A DNA stretch of 49,777 bases. Source: CAYVDH01 sp964450355. GTDB lineage: Bacteria; Bacteroidota; Bacteroidia; NS11-12g; UBA955. Positions 7,263 to 15,406 of this stretch are shown in pieces. The position numbers and the translations under genes were made by a program. The stretch's first letter is position 1; each line of letters begins with the position of its first letter. The notes beneath the pieces were generated by a model. It had not been told where the DNA came from. It searched no databases and saw only the letters and a program-made list of their open reading frames with translations. Location: the NCBI GenBank assembly GCA_964450355.1, contig CAYVDH010000006.1, forward strand, positions 1-49,777. Direction: 5' to 3'.

Positions 7263-9782
7263 ATGAAATCAAAATTTACTTTACTTTTAGGTGCTATGAT
7301 GCTCACATTGAGTGTTTTTGCGCAAGCTCCTAATGGCTTTAACTACCAAGCAGCAGTGCGAAATTCAAGTGGTGCAGCCATTGCTAACCAAAATGTTTCT
7401 TTCCGTTTTACAATCAGAGAAACAACCCCTACGGGAACTGTCATTTACCAAGAAACACAAACTAAAATGTCCAATGCTTTGGGTTTGGTTTCTACTATTG
7501 TAGGAACAGGAACTACAGTGACTGGCACCTATCCTACTTTAACTCAATTATCAACAGGCATTAAATATTTTCAAGTTGAAATGGACGCAACTGGAGGCAC
7601 AAATTATATAGACATGGGAACTACTCAAATAGTGAGTGTGATGTATGCAAACTACGCCAATGGTTCTGGAAGTTTAAGTCCAACTGCGACTATTAATCCT
7701 AATCAGATCAGTGTTTCAGGTGCTACCAATGGACAAGTATTGAAATGGAATGGTTCAGTATGGGCTCCTAGCAATGACATAGGTGGAGGTACAGGTGACA
7801 ATTGGGGTACTCAAGCTGTAGTTACAGACAACAGCTTAAGTGGTAGTGGTATCACAGGCAATGCTTTAAAATTAGCTCAAAATGGAGCTACAACAGGACA
7901 AATTTTAAAATGGAATGGAACTGCTTGGGCACCAGCTACTGAATCAGCTGGAAGTGATAATTGGGGAACTCAAACAGTTCAAACTGATGCTTCATTATCA
8001 GGTAACGGTACCAGCAGTAACACATTGAAATTAGGTCAAAATGGAGCAACAAGCGGACAAGTATTAAAATGGAATGGAAGCGCGTGGGCACCTGCAACTG
8101 ACAATGGAGGTTCATACACTGGAGGAACTGGTATTACCATTACTGGAGCTAATGTCATTAATACTCCTTGGACAGTTAATGGCACACATATTCACAACAA
8201 CAACACTGATAATGTAGGAATAGGAAACACCTCTCCTACTGAGCGATTAGATGTGAGTTCATCAGCATCTAATAATGCCGTGGTATCTCGTACAGGATTA
8301 TCTACAGGAACTGCTTCATTTAAAGCCATCAGTGCTAATGCTTCTAATTTAGAAATGACTAAATACAGTTCTGCTTCATCAGGAACTATGAACAGTTGGG
8401 CTGTATCCAATCTAGGATTATTAAACAACAATAGTTCAGGAGCTTTGATGTTAACAACTGCAGATTCCATAGGATTTGCAACCAATTCAAGAAATGCAAT
8501 GACCATTAGAAAATCTGGCGAAGTGATGATCAATGGTTCTAATACCAATTCAAACACAGGATATTTAACTGTGATACAACCAACTTACAGTTCATCTAAA
8601 CCTACCATTGAAATATCTGGTACAAATGCGTTTTTAGCCTACAGAGATGGTTCTACTACAAAAGCTACCATTCAATCATTTGGCAACAATTTGAATGTAA
8701 ACTCTAATACTGGCCATGTAAAATTACTAACCAATAGCATTGAAAGAATGCATATAGATTTTACTTCTGGAAATGTAGGTGTAAATACAACAAATCCACT
8801 TGCTAAATTTCAATCTGTTGGACCAGGTACAGCATTTACTAGCAACGGTTTCAACTTTAATGGTGCTAACATGGGATACTGTGATACTACTACCACTACC
8901 ACTAACTTCTCTGGCGGTGTAGTTGGTTTGGCTAGGGGTTCATCAAACTTGAATGCTGGTTTGGTTGGTTTAGGAGGTTTTAATGCAACAATAAATACAG
9001 GTGCTGCTTTTTTTGCTAGACAAACATTGTCTGGAACAAGAAGAAATTATGGAACATATACTGATGTAATTGGTGCAAATGGTTTTGCAATAGGACACTA
9101 TTTGGATATGGAAGCAACTAATAGTTCTTCAAGTGGATCATTTGGTGTTTTTAGTGGATTATCTGGTACTACTGCCTACGATGCGTTTTCTGGATATTTT
9201 GCCAATGAAATTACAAACTCTGCAGACAACATTGCTATATTGGGTTATGCAGCAAATGGAGCTAATAACTATGCTGGTTATTTTGTAGGTGATGTTGAAG
9301 TAACAGGAAATTTAAGTAAAAGTGGTGGTACATTTAAAATTGACCATCCACAAGACCCTGAAAACAAATATTTAATTCACAGTTTTGTTGAAAGTCCTGA
9401 AATGATGAACATATACAATGGCAATATTACTACAGATGCTCAAGGATTTGCAACTGTAACAATGCCTTCTTATTTTCAAGCATTGAATATTGATTTTAGA
9501 TACCAATTAACTGTAATGGGTTCTGTATTTGCAAACGCTATTGTTTATCAAAAAATTGAAGGCAACCAATTCATCATTCAAACCAATGTACCTAATGTTG
9601 AAGTTAGCTGGCAAGTAACTGGTGTAAGAAATGATGCATGGGCTAAAGCTAACCCTATCATTGTAGAAAAACCAAAAGACAACAAAGACAAAGGCAAGTA
9701 TTTAACTCCTGAATTGTTTGGCAAACCAAAAAGTGAAGGAATTATGTACATTGATACTAAAGGGGCTAAAATAACTAATTAA
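7263..9782 (+). CDS. Secreted repeat adhesin, tail-fibre-like
   Basis: An 839-residue protein with a signal peptide ending near FAQA. It starts with the Bacteroidota module APNGFNYQAAVRNSSGA...NALGLVS (about residues 22-115), continues with two and a half repeats of about 54 residues around NGQVLKWNGSVWAP (from residue 153), then a long Asn/Ser/Thr/Gly-rich region. The C-terminal module (YNGNITTDAQGFATVTMPSY, then QVTGVRNDAWAKANPI) is found at the end of many large surface proteins of Bacteroidota and other phyla. No T9SS sorting domain is seen at its own C-terminus. The next gene, 4 bases downstream, encodes a short protein with such a domain, suggesting the two act together at the cell surface. 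Confidence 0.75.
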   Translation: MKSKFTLLLGAMMLTLSVFAQAPNGFNYQAAVRNSSGAAIANQNVSFRFTIRETTPTGTVIYQETQTKMSNALGLVSTIVGTGTTVTGTYPTLTQLSTGIKYFQVEMDATGGTNYIDMGTTQIVSVMYANYANGSGSLSPTATINPNQISVSGATNGQVLKWNGSVWAPSNDIGGGTGDNWGTQAVVTDNSLSGSGITGNALKLAQNGATTGQILKWNGTAWAPATESAGSDNWGTQTVQTDASLSGNGTSSNTLKLGQNGATSGQVLKWNGSAWAPATDNGGSYTGGTGITITGANVINTPWTVNGTHIHNNNTDNVGIGNTSPTERLDVSSSASNNAVVSRTGLSTGTASFKAISANASNLEMTKYSSASSGTMNSWAVSNLGLLNNNSSGALMLTTADSIGFATNSRNAMTIRKSGEVMINGSNTNSNTGYLTVIQPTYSSSKPTIEISGTNAFLAYRDGSTTKATIQSFGNNLNVNSNTGHVKLLTNSIERMHIDFTSGNVGVNTTNPLAKFQSVGPGTAFTSNGFNFNGANMGYCDTTTTTTNFSGGVVGLARGSSNLNAGLVGLGGFNATINTGAAFFARQTLSGTRRNYGTYTDVIGANGFAIGHYLDMEATNSSSSGSFGVFSGLSGTTAYDAFSGYFANEITNSADNIAILGYAANGANNYAGYFVGDVEVTGNLSKSGGTFKIDHPQDPENKYLIHSFVESPEMMNIYNGNITTDAQGFATVTMPSYFQALNIDFRYQLTVMGSVFANAIVYQKIEGNQFIIQTNVPNVEVSWQVTGVRNDAWAKANPIIVEKPKDNKDKGKYLTPELFGKPKSEGIMYIDTKGAKITN
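7719..8108 (+). repeat. In-gene tandem repeats, about 54 codons each
   Basis: Unit 1 begins at 7719, unit 2 at 7884 (165 bases later) and a partial unit 3 at 8043 (159 bases later). Each begins with Gly-Ala-Thr-x-Gly-Gln and continues through LKWNG-x-x-WAP; the first two also contain DNWGTQ and a SLSG(S/N)G block. The DNA is similar as well as the protein, consistent with recent duplication or gene conversion. Confidence 0.8.
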
Positions 9783-9786
9783 TCAT

Positions 9787-10257
9787 ATGATGAAAATTAT
9801 AGCATTTGTTTTTTGTTTATTTGTTATCCATGCAAATGGACAAAGCATAGAAAGAAGTGTCATTGGTAGTTCAGGTGGTAGTTTTAGTAACAGCAATTTG
9901 AACGTACAATGGACTATTGGAGAAACAGTAGTTTCTACACTTAGCGCAGGGAGTATTCTATTAACACAAGGATTTCATCAATATAACAGCAATTCGAGTT
10001 CAATAGTATCCATATTGCACAGCAACATTGAGGTTTATCCTAATCCTACTGAAAATTTGCTTCATTTCAAAATGAACAATTCCATTGAAATGGCAGAAAT
10101 TACAATGACAGATATCAACGGAAAAACAGTAAAAACAGAATTATGGAACACCATGGATTCACATACGATAGATATCAGTAATTTAGCTCCGGGAGTATAT
10201 CATGCAAACATTAAAATTGGCAATTCTTTTGGAATTGTTAAAATATGTAAGCTGTAA
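9787..10257 (+). CDS. T9SS type A sorting-domain protein
   Basis: A 156-residue protein with a signal peptide (through HANGQ), a small N-terminal domain with IGSSGGSFSNSNLNVQWTIG, and a C-terminal T9SS type A sorting domain of about 75 residues: VYPNPTENLLHF, then DISNLAPGVYHANI and the final KICKL. The N-terminal module (SGG...WTIGE...LTQGFHQ) is common in short Bacteroidota T9SS cargo. It is predicted to be exported through the type IX system and attached to the cell surface. It starts 4 bases after the adhesin gene and is followed by a strong terminator, so the two form a bicistronic unit. ATG codons at 9787 and 9790 are equally possible. Confidence 0.85.
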   Translation: MMKIIAFVFCLFVIHANGQSIERSVIGSSGGSFSNSNLNVQWTIGETVVSTLSAGSILLTQGFHQYNSNSSSIVSILHSNIEVYPNPTENLLHFKMNNSIEMAEITMTDINGKTVKTELWNTMDSHTIDISNLAPGVYHANIKIGNSFGIVKICKL

Positions 10258-10282
10258 TTTAAATACCATATAGACTATTAAG

Positions 10283-10312
10283 AAAGCAATCATGTAAATG
10301 GTTGCTTTTTTT
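10283..10312 (+). terminator. Rho-independent terminator
   Basis: An 11-base stem AAAGCAATCAT/ATGGTTGCTTT with one T-G pair, a four-base loop (GTAA, 10294-10297) and a run of seven T ending at 10312. It lies 25 bases after the stop of the T9SS cargo gene and closes the adhesin unit. Confidence 0.88.
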
Positions 10313-10562
10313 AATTATAGACATATTTGATACAATTAATACTTATATCTTTTAAAGTCTTATTGAATTTCCCTTTTAAGTTAATCAAAAGAAACAAATA
10401 GATAATGCCATATATTTCAATTATAATTTTGAATTAAAAGATTCTGTTTCAATTATTGAATCATTTAAATTTACAATTTTAAAATTTTGAGAAATTGAAA
10501 TATTGATCTTAATAATTATAAAGGTTAGAAATGTATATTTTTTGAAATATAATTTAATAATT
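10313..10562. other. Intergenic, no gene seen
   Basis: About 250 bases of very A/T-rich sequence between the terminator and the convergent end of the acyl-CoA reductase gene. No open frame with a plausible start, no hairpin with a T-run and no repeat were found. Confidence 0.6.
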
Positions 10563-11546
10563 TTATTTTAAAAACTCAAGAACATTGACATTATCTGCAT
10601 AATCACTTAAGCTAGGAGTTTGTGTTTGCCCTAATTTTATGCTTGGATAATTGAGATCCATGTTAGATGTAACGCATTGCCATTGCTCAGAGTGTTGATT
10701 GATGTAATTGTGTACATCCTTTATATCTTGATAGTAGTGATAATTTAAAGTAGCTATTGGAGCATTAAAATCTTCTTTTTCCTGAAACAACATAAAGCCA
10801 TTGTCATAGTGTTTTGTTAAATTCATTAACAATATTGCTTTGTGATAGGTGTAATTGTTATAGTATTTGTGGTGATTAACTATGTCTATGTATTTATCAT
10901 AAGCTGTGTATAACCGATGTAAATCCATGTTTTGAGGAATCATTAAATGTGAAACATTTCGACAACCAAGACCAAAATATTGATATATATCATCTGCTAA
11001 TGATAACAACTCATCGTCTGTTTCATTTCCTGATAACACAGCCAAAGAAGTTCTATTTTTACGGATAATGTGAGGAATGTTTTTAAAATAATATTCAAAA
11101 TACCTGGCTGAATTGTTGCTACCTGTAGCTATTATTTTTTCAACTTCATTCATTTTGTCGTTCAATTCAATGTCATTTTCATTGATGTAGCCAGATTCTA
11201 ATAACGATTGAATCGCATATTTCATCAATACCTCATCTTGAGAAGATAATTTAACGACAGCTTTATGACCAGAAACTAATACACAAAGTAAATCTTGCAA
11301 GCCTACAAATGGAATATTTCCAGCCATAATGATACCAACTTTTATTTTTTTAGAAGGAATTGCAATGGTTTTAGTCCATTCATTTAAATTGTCTTCTGAT
11401 AGGGTATTTGACCAATTAACAGCAGCCAATTTTATAAATTCTTCAGTAAACCAAGGATTTTTAATGTTAGCTTGATGTATAATCTGAGGAGGAATTTCTT
11501 TTAATTTATTAGCTAAATATATTATTGCATTACAATTTTGTAGCAT
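10563..11546 (-). CDS. LuxC-type acyl-CoA reductase
   Basis: A 327-residue protein of the acyl-CoA reductase (LuxC) family, which reduces fatty acyl-CoA to the aldehyde with NADPH. Matches include VGIIMAGNIPFVGLQDLLCVL, the ATGSNNSARYFEYYF region, IIRKNRTSLAVLSGNE, and FGLGCRNVSHL with the aldehyde-dehydrogenase-type catalytic Cys195. The ATG at 11546 is preferred: it lies 12 bases after a TACTTTTG promoter element, while the longer frame starts with TTG upstream of that element. The gene stands alone between a terminator and a divergent gene; no other lux genes are present, so a role in lipid aldehyde or alcohol chemistry is more likely than light production. Confidence 0.85.
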   Translation of the reverse strand: MLQNCNAIIYLANKLKEIPPQIIHQANIKNPWFTEEFIKLAAVNWSNTLSEDNLNEWTKTIAIPSKKIKVGIIMAGNIPFVGLQDLLCVLVSGHKAVVKLSSQDEVLMKYAIQSLLESGYINENDIELNDKMNEVEKIIATGSNNSARYFEYYFKNIPHIIRKNRTSLAVLSGNETDDELLSLADDIYQYFGLGCRNVSHLMIPQNMDLHRLYTAYDKYIDIVNHHKYYNNYTYHKAILLMNLTKHYDNGFMLFQEKEDFNAPIATLNYHYYQDIKDVHNYINQHSEQWQCVTSNMDLNYPSIKLGQTQTPSLSDYADNVNVLEFLK

Positions 11547-11558
11547 GTTATTATTCAA

Positions 11559-11566
11559 CAAAAGTA
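11559..11566 (-). promoter_or_regulatory. -7 element TACTTTTG for acyl-CoA reductase
   Basis: TACTTTTG on the minus strand matches TAnnTTTG and lies 12 bases before the chosen ATG at 11546. No TTG was found 17-23 bases further upstream (the nearest is 13 bases away), so the promoter is only partly supported. Confidence 0.45.
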
Positions 11567-11664
11567 ATGAATATTTACACAAGTATGTACACCTTTTAAC
11601 TTCTATTTATGACATTAAAAATTCAATATTGTAACACATTTCAGGTTTAATTCGTTTTATTCAT

Positions 11665-11672
11665 TATTTTTG
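11665..11672 (+). promoter_or_regulatory. -7 element TATTTTTG before barrel protein
   Basis: TATTTTTG fits TAnnTTTG but ends only five bases before the ATG at 11678, implying a leaderless or nearly leaderless transcript if used. No TTG is present at the expected distance, so it may be chance. Confidence 0.3.
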
Positions 11673-11677
11673 AAACG

Positions 11678-12376
11678 ATGAAACAGTCTTTTATTTTTTT
11701 ATTCTTTTTGTTTCCTATTTTGTCAAAAGCTCAAGAAGGATTTAGAATTGGCCCTTCTTTACAATATGCCACTTCAAAACCAAGCGTGATTGATTCTCTG
11801 CCAACCAATTTTAATTTTAGATTTAGGTCAGGTCTTTCTACAGGGATACACTTACATTATGGATTTTCTCCTAAATTCAGCATCAGCCTTGGTGGAAGGT
11901 TTGTATCTAAAGGCTACAGAGTATTTAATGATACTAACAGCAATGGAAATGTAGTAAAACACAACCAAAATCACATTGAAATCCCCTTACTTATAAGCTA
12001 TAAACATCGATTAAATTCTGTTGCTTTCATCAGAGAAAACATTGGAATGACATTCAGCCAATTGATGGATTCAAAATCTGTAAGCACTAGCAATAAAAAT
12101 GGAACATTTAAAATTACTGAAACCAATGAAAAAAAAATAAATCCATTGTTTACATTGGGATTAGAAGTAGGCAATGAATCAAAAAGAGGCAATGTGTTTT
12201 TATTTGGTGTGTATTACAAACATTCTTTTTCGGAATTAACCAAGTTAAATGTTTACAATTCAAATTCAAGTACTAAACCCTATTTTAATTTGAATTTCAA
12301 AGGTTCGTATTTAAGTTTAGGTGTTACATATTTATTTAAGTTAAACTTAAAACCTAAGGATGAATTTTTCTATTAA
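11678..12376 (+). CDS. PorT-like outer-membrane beta-barrel protein
   Basis: A 232-residue protein with a signal peptide (through SKAQE) and alternating strands typical of the eight-stranded outer-membrane barrel domain family (PF13568-like, PorT-like). Visible segments are FRIGPSLQYA, LSTGIHLHYGFSPKFSISLGGRF, the HIEIPLLISYKH strand with the usual E-I-P-L-L signature, and a terminal SLGVTYLF strand. Such proteins are generally small integral outer-membrane barrels; PorT itself supports type IX secretion, but this family is large and a specific role cannot be assigned. It converges on the glycosyltransferase gene with 8 bases between them. Confidence 0.8.
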   Translation: MKQSFIFLFFLFPILSKAQEGFRIGPSLQYATSKPSVIDSLPTNFNFRFRSGLSTGIHLHYGFSPKFSISLGGRFVSKGYRVFNDTNSNGNVVKHNQNHIEIPLLISYKHRLNSVAFIRENIGMTFSQLMDSKSVSTSNKNGTFKITETNEKKINPLFTLGLEVGNESKRGNVFLFGVYYKHSFSELTKLNVYNSNSSTKPYFNLNFKGSYLSLGVTYLFKLNLKPKDEFFY

Positions 12377-12384
12377 TTAAATTT

Positions 12385-14139
12385 CTATTTAATTTTATCT
12401 GGAAATCTGACATAAAAATTAAATCCACCAAGGCTGTATATTTTTCTTACCTTTTCTTTATTCTCTGGCAAATCTTCTTCATCGTTAATTTTTGTAACAA
12501 AGTAAACAGGTTTGTCGATATCACCTTTCATTAGCCAAGCTTTTTGCAAATCATCCAATTCTCCTCTTTCCAATTCAGATAATTGTTTAATGCTTGAGTT
12601 TTTTCTGCCAAATTTTAAATAATTTTGATTCACATTGTACAATCCGTCTTGGGGTTTTAAGGGCTTTATTTTTGAATAAAAATATGGAGCATAACTTTTA
12701 TATCCTACATGAAAAATATACACATCTTTATTGCTAATGTTCTTAAAAAATTTAATGGCAGACCTTTGAGTATATCCTTCGATTCGTGGGACAAAAACAA
12801 TGCTAATAAAATTTATTACCAATGCGAAAACCAATAACAAAACACCAAAAGAATTCATTAATCGCCCTTTTATGACATAAAAAACATAACCGAATAGTGC
12901 TAAAAACAAAGCAATTCCAAAAGCAGAATGGATGTATGACCAATCCATACTGATCATGAAATTATGTTTTGTAAATTCATCTTTAATAGACCCCATAAAC
13001 TGTTGATTAAGTTCTGAATTTGACATTATTATTGGAAAAGCTGCAAGTGAAGTAGATATAACAATACCAATAATGACCAAAATAAAATGAAAATACCACC
13101 TAATTTTAATTTGTTTGTGTATGGCACTTTCGATTCCATAAGCAGCTAAAAAAGTAAGAGGCAACCAACACATGGAGGAATAATGAATGATTTTAGTTTT
13201 AACGATAGAAAACAAAACAAGAACAACAAAAAACAAAACCAACATGACTGTACGGAATAAATTTTCATCGTATGTGTAAATTTCATTTTTACGCCAAGTG
13301 CTTAAAGCAATAATAGATATTGGAAAACATCCTATCAACAAAACCAATACATGATAGTAAAAAGGTTGTTGATGTCCTGCAATATTCTGAGAAGCTAAAC
13401 CCAATTGGTAATTTATAAATTCAATAAAAAACCATGGTCCGTTTTTTATGAATTCTGGAATAAACCACAAAGATGAAACGATACTAAGTGTAAAGAAAAA
13501 CATGAACAATTGTTTTAAACTCAAAAAACTAACAAAACCTTTAATGACCCAAATGGTCAACATAACCAAAACAATGATTAACAAAGCCGCAGGGCCTTTA
13601 GTTAATATAGCTAATCCAGCAAAAATCCCTGACAAAAAAACATGTTTATTTGTATTGATTAATGTCGGCTTGTATTTAATGGAATAATAAAGTTGTATGA
13701 TGCTGACAAAAATGAAAAAATTAAAAACTGGATCAATCAAACCTGTTTTAAAATATAATTGAGGAAATATAGCAGCTAAATAACACAATACCCACCAATT
13801 AGCTAAATGACCTTTAAATATTTTTTTAGCACAGTAATAAATATAACACAAGGTAATCACTCCAAATAGCGCATTGGGAAAACGAGCTGCAAACTCATTA
13901 ATTCCAAACAATTTCATAGACAATACTTGTAGCCAAATAAATAAGGGAGGTTTTTCCCAAAATGGTTCATAATTGATTTGTACACGGCTGTAATCTCCTG
14001 TAATTATCATTTCACGAGCAGATTCAGCAAAATTAATTTCATCCCAATCAAACAAATGAACTGACCCTAAAAATGGGATAAACAAAGCAATTCCAATAAC
14101 AGAAATGATGAATAAATGAAGGGGTAGATAAGATTTCAT
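12385..14139 (-). CDS. ArnT/PMT-2 family membrane glycosyltransferase
   Basis: A 584-residue protein with about 11-12 transmembrane segments. The first periplasmic loop carries DWDEINFAESAREM (the catalytic Asp-Glu region of GT39/GT83 enzymes) followed by EPFWEKPPLFIWLQ, the characteristic KPP motif. Such enzymes transfer a sugar from a polyprenyl phosphate to lipid A, protein or another acceptor on the periplasmic side. The start codon overlaps the stop of the PAP2 gene by one base (TAATG at 14141-14137), so they are coupled. A PAP2 phosphatase next to a polyprenyl-sugar-dependent transferase fits lipid-carrier recycling or lipid A editing; the acceptor is not known. Confidence 0.85.
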   Translation of the reverse strand: MKSYLPLHLFIISVIGIALFIPFLGSVHLFDWDEINFAESAREMIITGDYSRVQINYEPFWEKPPLFIWLQVLSMKLFGINEFAARFPNALFGVITLCYIYYCAKKIFKGHLANWWVLCYLAAIFPQLYFKTGLIDPVFNFFIFVSIIQLYYSIKYKPTLINTNKHVFLSGIFAGLAILTKGPAALLIIVLVMLTIWVIKGFVSFLSLKQLFMFFFTLSIVSSLWFIPEFIKNGPWFFIEFINYQLGLASQNIAGHQQPFYYHVLVLLIGCFPISIIALSTWRKNEIYTYDENLFRTVMLVLFFVVLVLFSIVKTKIIHYSSMCWLPLTFLAAYGIESAIHKQIKIRWYFHFILVIIGIVISTSLAAFPIIMSNSELNQQFMGSIKDEFTKHNFMISMDWSYIHSAFGIALFLALFGYVFYVIKGRLMNSFGVLLLVFALVINFISIVFVPRIEGYTQRSAIKFFKNISNKDVYIFHVGYKSYAPYFYSKIKPLKPQDGLYNVNQNYLKFGRKNSSIKQLSELERGELDDLQKAWLMKGDIDKPVYFVTKINDEEDLPENKEKVRKIYSLGGFNFYVRFPDKIK

Positions 14140-14780
14140 TAGTTAATTATTCCTTTTTCCCAATATGATGATTTGCATTTTTTATTAATGACTAAATAGG
14201 ATATAAAAACAATAAAATATCCTAGCATAGCTCCAACATATACATCGGTAATATAATGTTGTGAAACATACATTCTTGAATATCCTGATAAAACAGCTAA
14301 AAACATAAACAACAATTGAGCCCACCATTTTCCACTAAAAAATCCAGCTAAGCTTAAAGATGCAAAAGCAGCTAATGTATGGCCAGATGGAAAGCTGTGG
14401 TTGCTGTGAATAGAAATTCCGGGAACTTGATGAAAGGAAATTCCCTTGTTCATCAACCAAACAATTGGTCTATCAAATTCTTTGAATAAAAAATATTTAG
14501 AAATTAAAATGACCAAAGTACAAGTGAATAAAGAAACCACCACAGTAAGTAAATGTTTTTTCTTAGTTAAAAACCCCAGAGTTATAATAAATACAACAAA
14601 AGCCAATTCAGGTAATCGAGTAATGTGATAAAACAGAGAATCAAAAACACTTGTGTGTCTTTGATTGATCCATAGATATACATTTTCTTTGGAAACAAGT
14701 ATGACCAATGCAGTAGTAAATATGAATAATGCAAGGTGAATAAGGAATGAAAATTTAATATTTGAGTTGTTGGAGTTCAA
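14139..14780 (-). CDS. PAP2-superfamily lipid phosphatase
   Basis: A 213-residue membrane protein with the three acid-phosphatase motifs in order: KYFLFKEFDRP (K-x6-RP-like), SFPSGHT, and SRMYVSQHYITDV (SR-x5-H-x3-D). It probably dephosphorylates undecaprenyl pyrophosphate, lipid A or phosphatidate at the periplasmic face. The start used is TTG at 14780, since no ATG exists before the first transmembrane segment and an in-frame stop lies just upstream. A full promoter ends 9 bases before this TTG, so the mRNA leader is very short. It is the first gene of a two-gene unit with the glycosyltransferase. Confidence 0.85.
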   Translation of the reverse strand: MNSNNSNIKFSFLIHLALFIFTTALVILVSKENVYLWINQRHTSVFDSLFYHITRLPELAFVVFIITLGFLTKKKHLLTVVVSLFTCTLVILISKYFLFKEFDRPIVWLMNKGISFHQVPGISIHSNHSFPSGHTLAAFASLSLAGFFSGKWWAQLLFMFLAVLSGYSRMYVSQHYITDVYVGAMLGYFIVFISYLVINKKCKSSYWEKGIIN

Positions 14781-14789
14781 TTTAATTCA

Positions 14790-14820
14790 CAAAAATAAGG
14801 GGAAATTATAGTTTACCCAA
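14790..14820 (-). promoter_or_regulatory. Bacteroidota-type promoter for PAP2 operon
   Basis: On the minus strand TTG (14820-14818) and TATTTTTG (14797-14790) are separated by 20 bases, a full match to TTG-N17-23-TAnnTTTG. The TTG start codon of the PAP2 gene follows 9 bases later. Confidence 0.75.
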
Positions 14821-14949
14821 ATTATGAGTTTGATTGACCATTAGGATGAAATAGAAAAATGAATGTGTATATTTTTATTGAAAAAGAAGCAATTTTATTT
14901 AATTTTTATAAAAAAAATGAGTTATTTGCGAGAGTAAATTTAAAATACT

Positions 14950-15348
14950 ATGGTTTCAAAAAAACGTGAAAGAATAATTGTTTCCTTTGAGTTCCCTATC
15001 AAATGCTCCCCATCTTTATTGTATAATTACATTAGCTCTGCTACAGGTTTAGCAGACTGGTTTGCAGACAATGTCATTACTAAAAGTAGAACTGAATATA
15101 TCTTTAAATTTGAAGATGGTGAAGAACAAAAAGCTATATTATTAAAAAGCATCCCCAATAAAATGGTTAGGTTTAAATGGGAAAACACACCTGAAAATGA
15201 ATATTTGGACATTGAAATCATACAAGATGAATTAACTGATGATGTAGCAATTAAAATCACAGAATTTTGTTGGGATGACGAAAAAAGAGAGTTCGAAGAA
15301 TTATGGCACAGTGAAATTGACCAATTAAAACAGGCGATAGGCGGTTAA
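14950..15348 (+). CDS. START-like (SRPBCC) domain protein
   Basis: A 132-residue protein that spans one START-like domain of the type conserved across Bacteroidota: ERIIVSFEFPIKCSPSLLYNYIS, then GLADWFADNV, then a C-terminal helix FEELWHSEIDQLKQAI. The fold makes a hydrophobic ligand cavity, and the family is related to AHSA1/SRPBCC proteins; the ligand is unknown. It lies directly before an LptF/LptG permease gene on the same strand, a neighbourhood common in this phylum, although a separate promoter lies between them. Confidence 0.85.
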   Translation: MVSKKRERIIVSFEFPIKCSPSLLYNYISSATGLADWFADNVITKSRTEYIFKFEDGEEQKAILLKSIPNKMVRFKWENTPENEYLDIEIIQDELTDDVAIKITEFCWDDEKREFEELWHSEIDQLKQAIGG

Positions 15349-15364
15349 AATAATTGGTGGTATA

Positions 15365-15396
15365 AAATTTGTATTCCACATACAAATTTACTTTTG
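15365..15396 (+). promoter_or_regulatory. Promoter with 10-base inverted repeat before lptF/G-like gene
   Basis: TTG (15369-15371), a 17-base spacer and TACTTTTG (15389-15396) form a full promoter 10 bases before the ATG at 15407. Nearly the whole -33 and spacer region is a perfect inverted repeat, AAATTTGTAT-TCCAC-ATACAAATTT (15365-15389). A dimeric repressor bound there would cover the promoter. It is not followed by a T-run, so it is unlikely to be a terminator of the START-like gene. Confidence 0.65.
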
Positions 15397-15406
15397 CTTC
15401 ATTTAA

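Noticed and set aside
8192..8557. Minus-strand frame of 121 codons inside the adhesin gene
   Set aside because: Antisense shadow of the low-complexity, repeat-rich plus-strand gene; no start context or family match.
10563..11546. Bioluminescence operon
   Set aside because: Only the LuxC-type reductase is present; no luciferase or other lux genes.
13448..14628. Plus-strand frames opposite the glycosyltransferase and PAP2 genes
   Set aside because: Shadows of well-supported membrane-protein genes on the other strand.
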